Positions 4,967 through 5,710 of a stretch of DNA of 5,710 bases are shown here, in pieces. Under the pieces are notes generated by a model. That model made no database searches. It worked only from the letters and a program-made list of their open reading frames with translations, and was not told the DNA's origin. The translations under genes were made by a program, and so were the position numbers. The stretch spans positions 1 through 5,710 of the forward strand of contig JAGDBW010000032.1 in the NCBI GenBank assembly GCA_017958845.1, given 5' to 3'. Numbering within the stretch: the stretch's first letter is position 1; each line of letters begins with the position of its first letter. Source of the stretch: Clostridia bacterium (lineage in GTDB: Bacteria > Bacillota > Clostridia > Oscillospirales > CAG-272).

Positions 4967-5688
4967 TCGCCGTCGTCCTTTCCGTCGCCCTCGAGTTCGA
5001 GAAAGACCTCTTCCAGCGAGTCCTGCCCCTTGACTTCTTCCATGGTGCCCGAGACGACCAGCTTGCCCTCTTTGATGATGGCGACCTTGTCGCACAGCTT
5101 TTCGGCCACCTCCAGCACGTGAGTGGAAAAGAAAATGGCGCCGCCCGCCTCACAGTGCTCGCGCATCATCTGCTTGAGCAGGTGGGAGGCCAGGGGATCC
5201 AACCCCACAAACGGCTCGTCCATGAGGATGAGCCTGGGCGCGTGCAGCCACGCGGCGATCACGGCCAGCTTTTGCTTCATGCCGTGCGAGTAGGCCGAGA
5301 TGGGCTGGGCCAGGTCCCCCGTCAGAGAAAAACGCTCGGCCAGAGCCGAGATCCGCTCCTCCCTTTGGGCGGCCGGCACGCGGTAGACGTCGGCGACAAA
5401 GCGCAGATACTTGATCCCGGAGAGAAAGGGATAGAGCGCCGGGTCGTCCGGGATGTAGGCCATGATCTCCTTGCAGGCCAGGGGCTCGCTCTTGATCGAC
5501 TTTCCGTCGATCTCGATCTCCCCCTCCTCAAAGCCCAGGATACCGGCGCAGGCCTTGAGCGTCGTGGTCTTGCCGGCGCCGTTGTGACCGATAAAGCCGT
5601 AGATCTCGCCCGGCGCGATGTGCAGCGTCAGGCGGTCGACCGCGACCTTGTCGCCGTATTTTTTGGAAAAGTCCTTGATCAAAAGCAT
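4963..5688 (-). CDS. ABC transporter ATP-binding protein of an ABC-2 exporter
   Basis: A 241-residue cytoplasmic ATPase that powers the adjoining permease. Motifs are complete: Walker A GHNGAGKT (34-41), Q-loop region YIPDDPALYPFL (78-89), signature YSHGMKQK (133-140), Walker B LILMDEP (153-159) with catalytic E158, D-loop GLDP (162-165) and H-loop H190. Two positions differ from textbook ABC proteins: the Q-loop glutamine is replaced by Asp, and the signature is SHGMK rather than SGGQ. Both are common in exporters of the CcmA/YtrB/EcsA-like group. The C-terminus is short and acidic. The ATG at 5688 has GAGG 6 bases upstream (5698-5695); a TTG at 5694 is in frame but too close to that site. 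Only 22 bases of upstream sequence are present, so the promoter and any earlier operon gene lie outside the window. Confidence 0.95.
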   Translation of the reverse strand: MLLIKDFSKKYGDKVAVDRLTLHIAPGEIYGFIGHNGAGKTTTLKACAGILGFEEGEIEIDGKSIKSEPLACKEIMAYIPDDPALYPFLSGIKYLRFVADVYRVPAAQREERISALAERFSLTGDLAQPISAYSHGMKQKLAVIAAWLHAPRLILMDEPFVGLDPLASHLLKQMMREHCEAGGAIFFSTHVLEVAEKLCDKVAIIKEGKLVVSGTMEEVKGQDSLEEVFLELEGDGKDDGE

Positions 5689-5710
5689 AACCAACCTCGC
5701 AAAGAAAAAA

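Noticed and set aside
3530..5122. A 530-codon open frame on the plus strand.
   Set aside because: It is antisense and in register with the permease gene, and its product is hydrophilic and low-complexity with no recognisable domain, while the minus strand encodes a clear 12-helix permease.
1..5710. CRISPR array, insertion sequence, integrase or attachment site next to the tRNA.
   Set aside because: No regularly spaced repeats, transposase or integrase motifs were seen. The tRNA 3' end is not duplicated elsewhere in the window as far as I can tell.

Overview
The window looks like a stretch of chromosome from a GC-rich Firmicute, most likely a gut-type member of class Clostridia. This is inferred from protein family resemblance (a clostridial-type HD hydrolase, a two-half ABC-2 exporter permease, a Na/Pi cotransporter with a PhoU tail), GC-rich codon use, AT-tract intergenic spacers and a tRNA gene with an encoded CCA end. 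No rRNA or other marker fixes the genus. Every gene I can support lies on the minus strand, so the order of transcription runs from high to low coordinates. || Layout in transcription order: (1) A two-gene ABC exporter operon, ATPase (5688-4963) then a 12-helix permease (4966-3326), joined by a 4-base ATGA overlap. (2) A 210-base spacer that holds a degraded second copy of the last 20 codons plus stop of the permease, a strong GC palindrome and the leader of the next gene. (3) A 220-residue HD-domain metal-dependent hydrolase (3115-2453). (4) A 244-base spacer with a weak terminator, an opposing terminator-like hairpin, a possible extended -10 promoter and a hairpin-rich leader. (5) A Na/Pi cotransporter of the NptA type with a C-terminal PhoU-like domain (2208-463), closed by a strong intrinsic terminator. 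(6) A self-contained tRNA-Gln(UUG) unit with consensus promoter, leader hairpin, mature tRNA and terminator (about 350-152). (7) A left-hand 150 bases without a gene, containing a hairpin, which may belong to a dispersed intergenic element. || The proteins do not form one obvious pathway. The ABC pair is an exporter of unknown substrate; the HD protein is a probable phosphohydrolase of unknown substrate; the cotransporter imports or balances phosphate with a built-in PhoU-like regulatory domain; the tRNA is housekeeping. I did not find a convincing undescribed multi-gene system. The most unusual observation is the 76-base-offset, in-frame, 81% identical duplicate of the permease 3' end, which may be the scar of a lost tandem paralogue. 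Next are the structured leader of the phosphate transporter and the two plus-strand terminator-like hairpins placed against minus-strand promoter regions.
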